From Bedellia somnulentella (lineage: Eukaryota; Arthropoda; Insecta; Lepidoptera; Bedelliidae): a stretch of DNA of 64,000 bases. The notes under the pieces are model-generated. The model had not been told where the DNA came from, did not search any database, and saw only the letters and a program-made list of their open reading frames with translations. Shown here piece after piece: positions 63,905 to 64,000 of this stretch. The stretch's first letter is position 1. Each line of letters starts with the position of its first letter. The stretch spans positions 5,022,001 through 5,086,000 of the forward strand of contig OY755178.1 of the NCBI GenBank assembly GCA_963576735.1, given 5' to 3'. Made by a program: the position numbers and the translations under genes.

Positions 63905-64000
63905 TATAATTTGAATGTTTTTTGTTCATGAAAACCTCACGTGGGGATTATTACTAATAAATAAAGAAAAAATAAAGGAAAGAAATTTTTTTTTGACACA
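63905..64000 (-). repeat. SINE-C, running off the window
   Basis: Minus-strand 3' block (CCTCACGTGGGGATTATTAC) then AATAAAGGAAAGAAATTTTT and TGACACA, the edge of the tRNA-like head, at the last base. Confidence 0.65.

Overview
This window looks like a repeat-rich, AT-rich lepidopteran (butterfly or moth) genomic region. The evidence is a Dong/R4-type LINE sitting in TAA repeats, tRNA-derived SINEs carrying the CATCGTGAGGAAACC core common in moths and butterflies, mariner and Helitron remnants, and intron-containing genes with GTAAGT donors. No database search was possible, so family names rest on motifs read from the sequence.

Layout. Positions 1-16,150 are almost entirely interspersed repeats: a decayed mariner (3.65-4.66 kb), LINE 3' fragments, and many copies of two short families, here called SINE-A (~250 bp, TATG-repeat tail) and SINE-B (~360 bp, tRNA-derived). 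Positions 16,150-33,030 (copy A) and 40,400-55,335 (copy B) are the same block, in the same orientation. The two flank a 200-N scaffold gap (38,777-38,976). The block carries the only convincing host genes: two secreted or membrane proteins of unknown function on the + strand (210 and 318 codons), and the first two exons of a divergent minus-strand gene encoding a probable type II membrane protein. The copies differ at a few percent of bases or less and by about a dozen insertions, several with exact target-site duplications. It may be a recent segmental duplication or two haplotypes placed in tandem by the assembler; the fixed-size gap makes the second explanation serious.

Between the copies (33.0-38.8 kb) lie a second mariner split by a 956-bp inverted-repeat element carrying a THAP zinc-finger exon, a 343-bp fold-back element, and further repeats. 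After the gap, a tRNA-headed SINE (SINE-C) is interrupted by a 1,068-bp fold-back element. Copy B also holds a 521-bp LTR element with almost no interior (TRIM-like). Positions 55.9-61.2 kb hold an apparently intact Dong/R4 LINE (1,198-codon ORF with reverse transcriptase and restriction-like endonuclease), followed by a nearly identical 5'-truncated second copy, both in TAA repeats.

Most interesting observation: the RTE-like LINE, SINE-A and SINE-B end in the same ~45-bp 3' module, which folds into a two-stem hairpin whose paired bases change together between families. This suggests that one reverse transcriptase recognises and mobilises all three.
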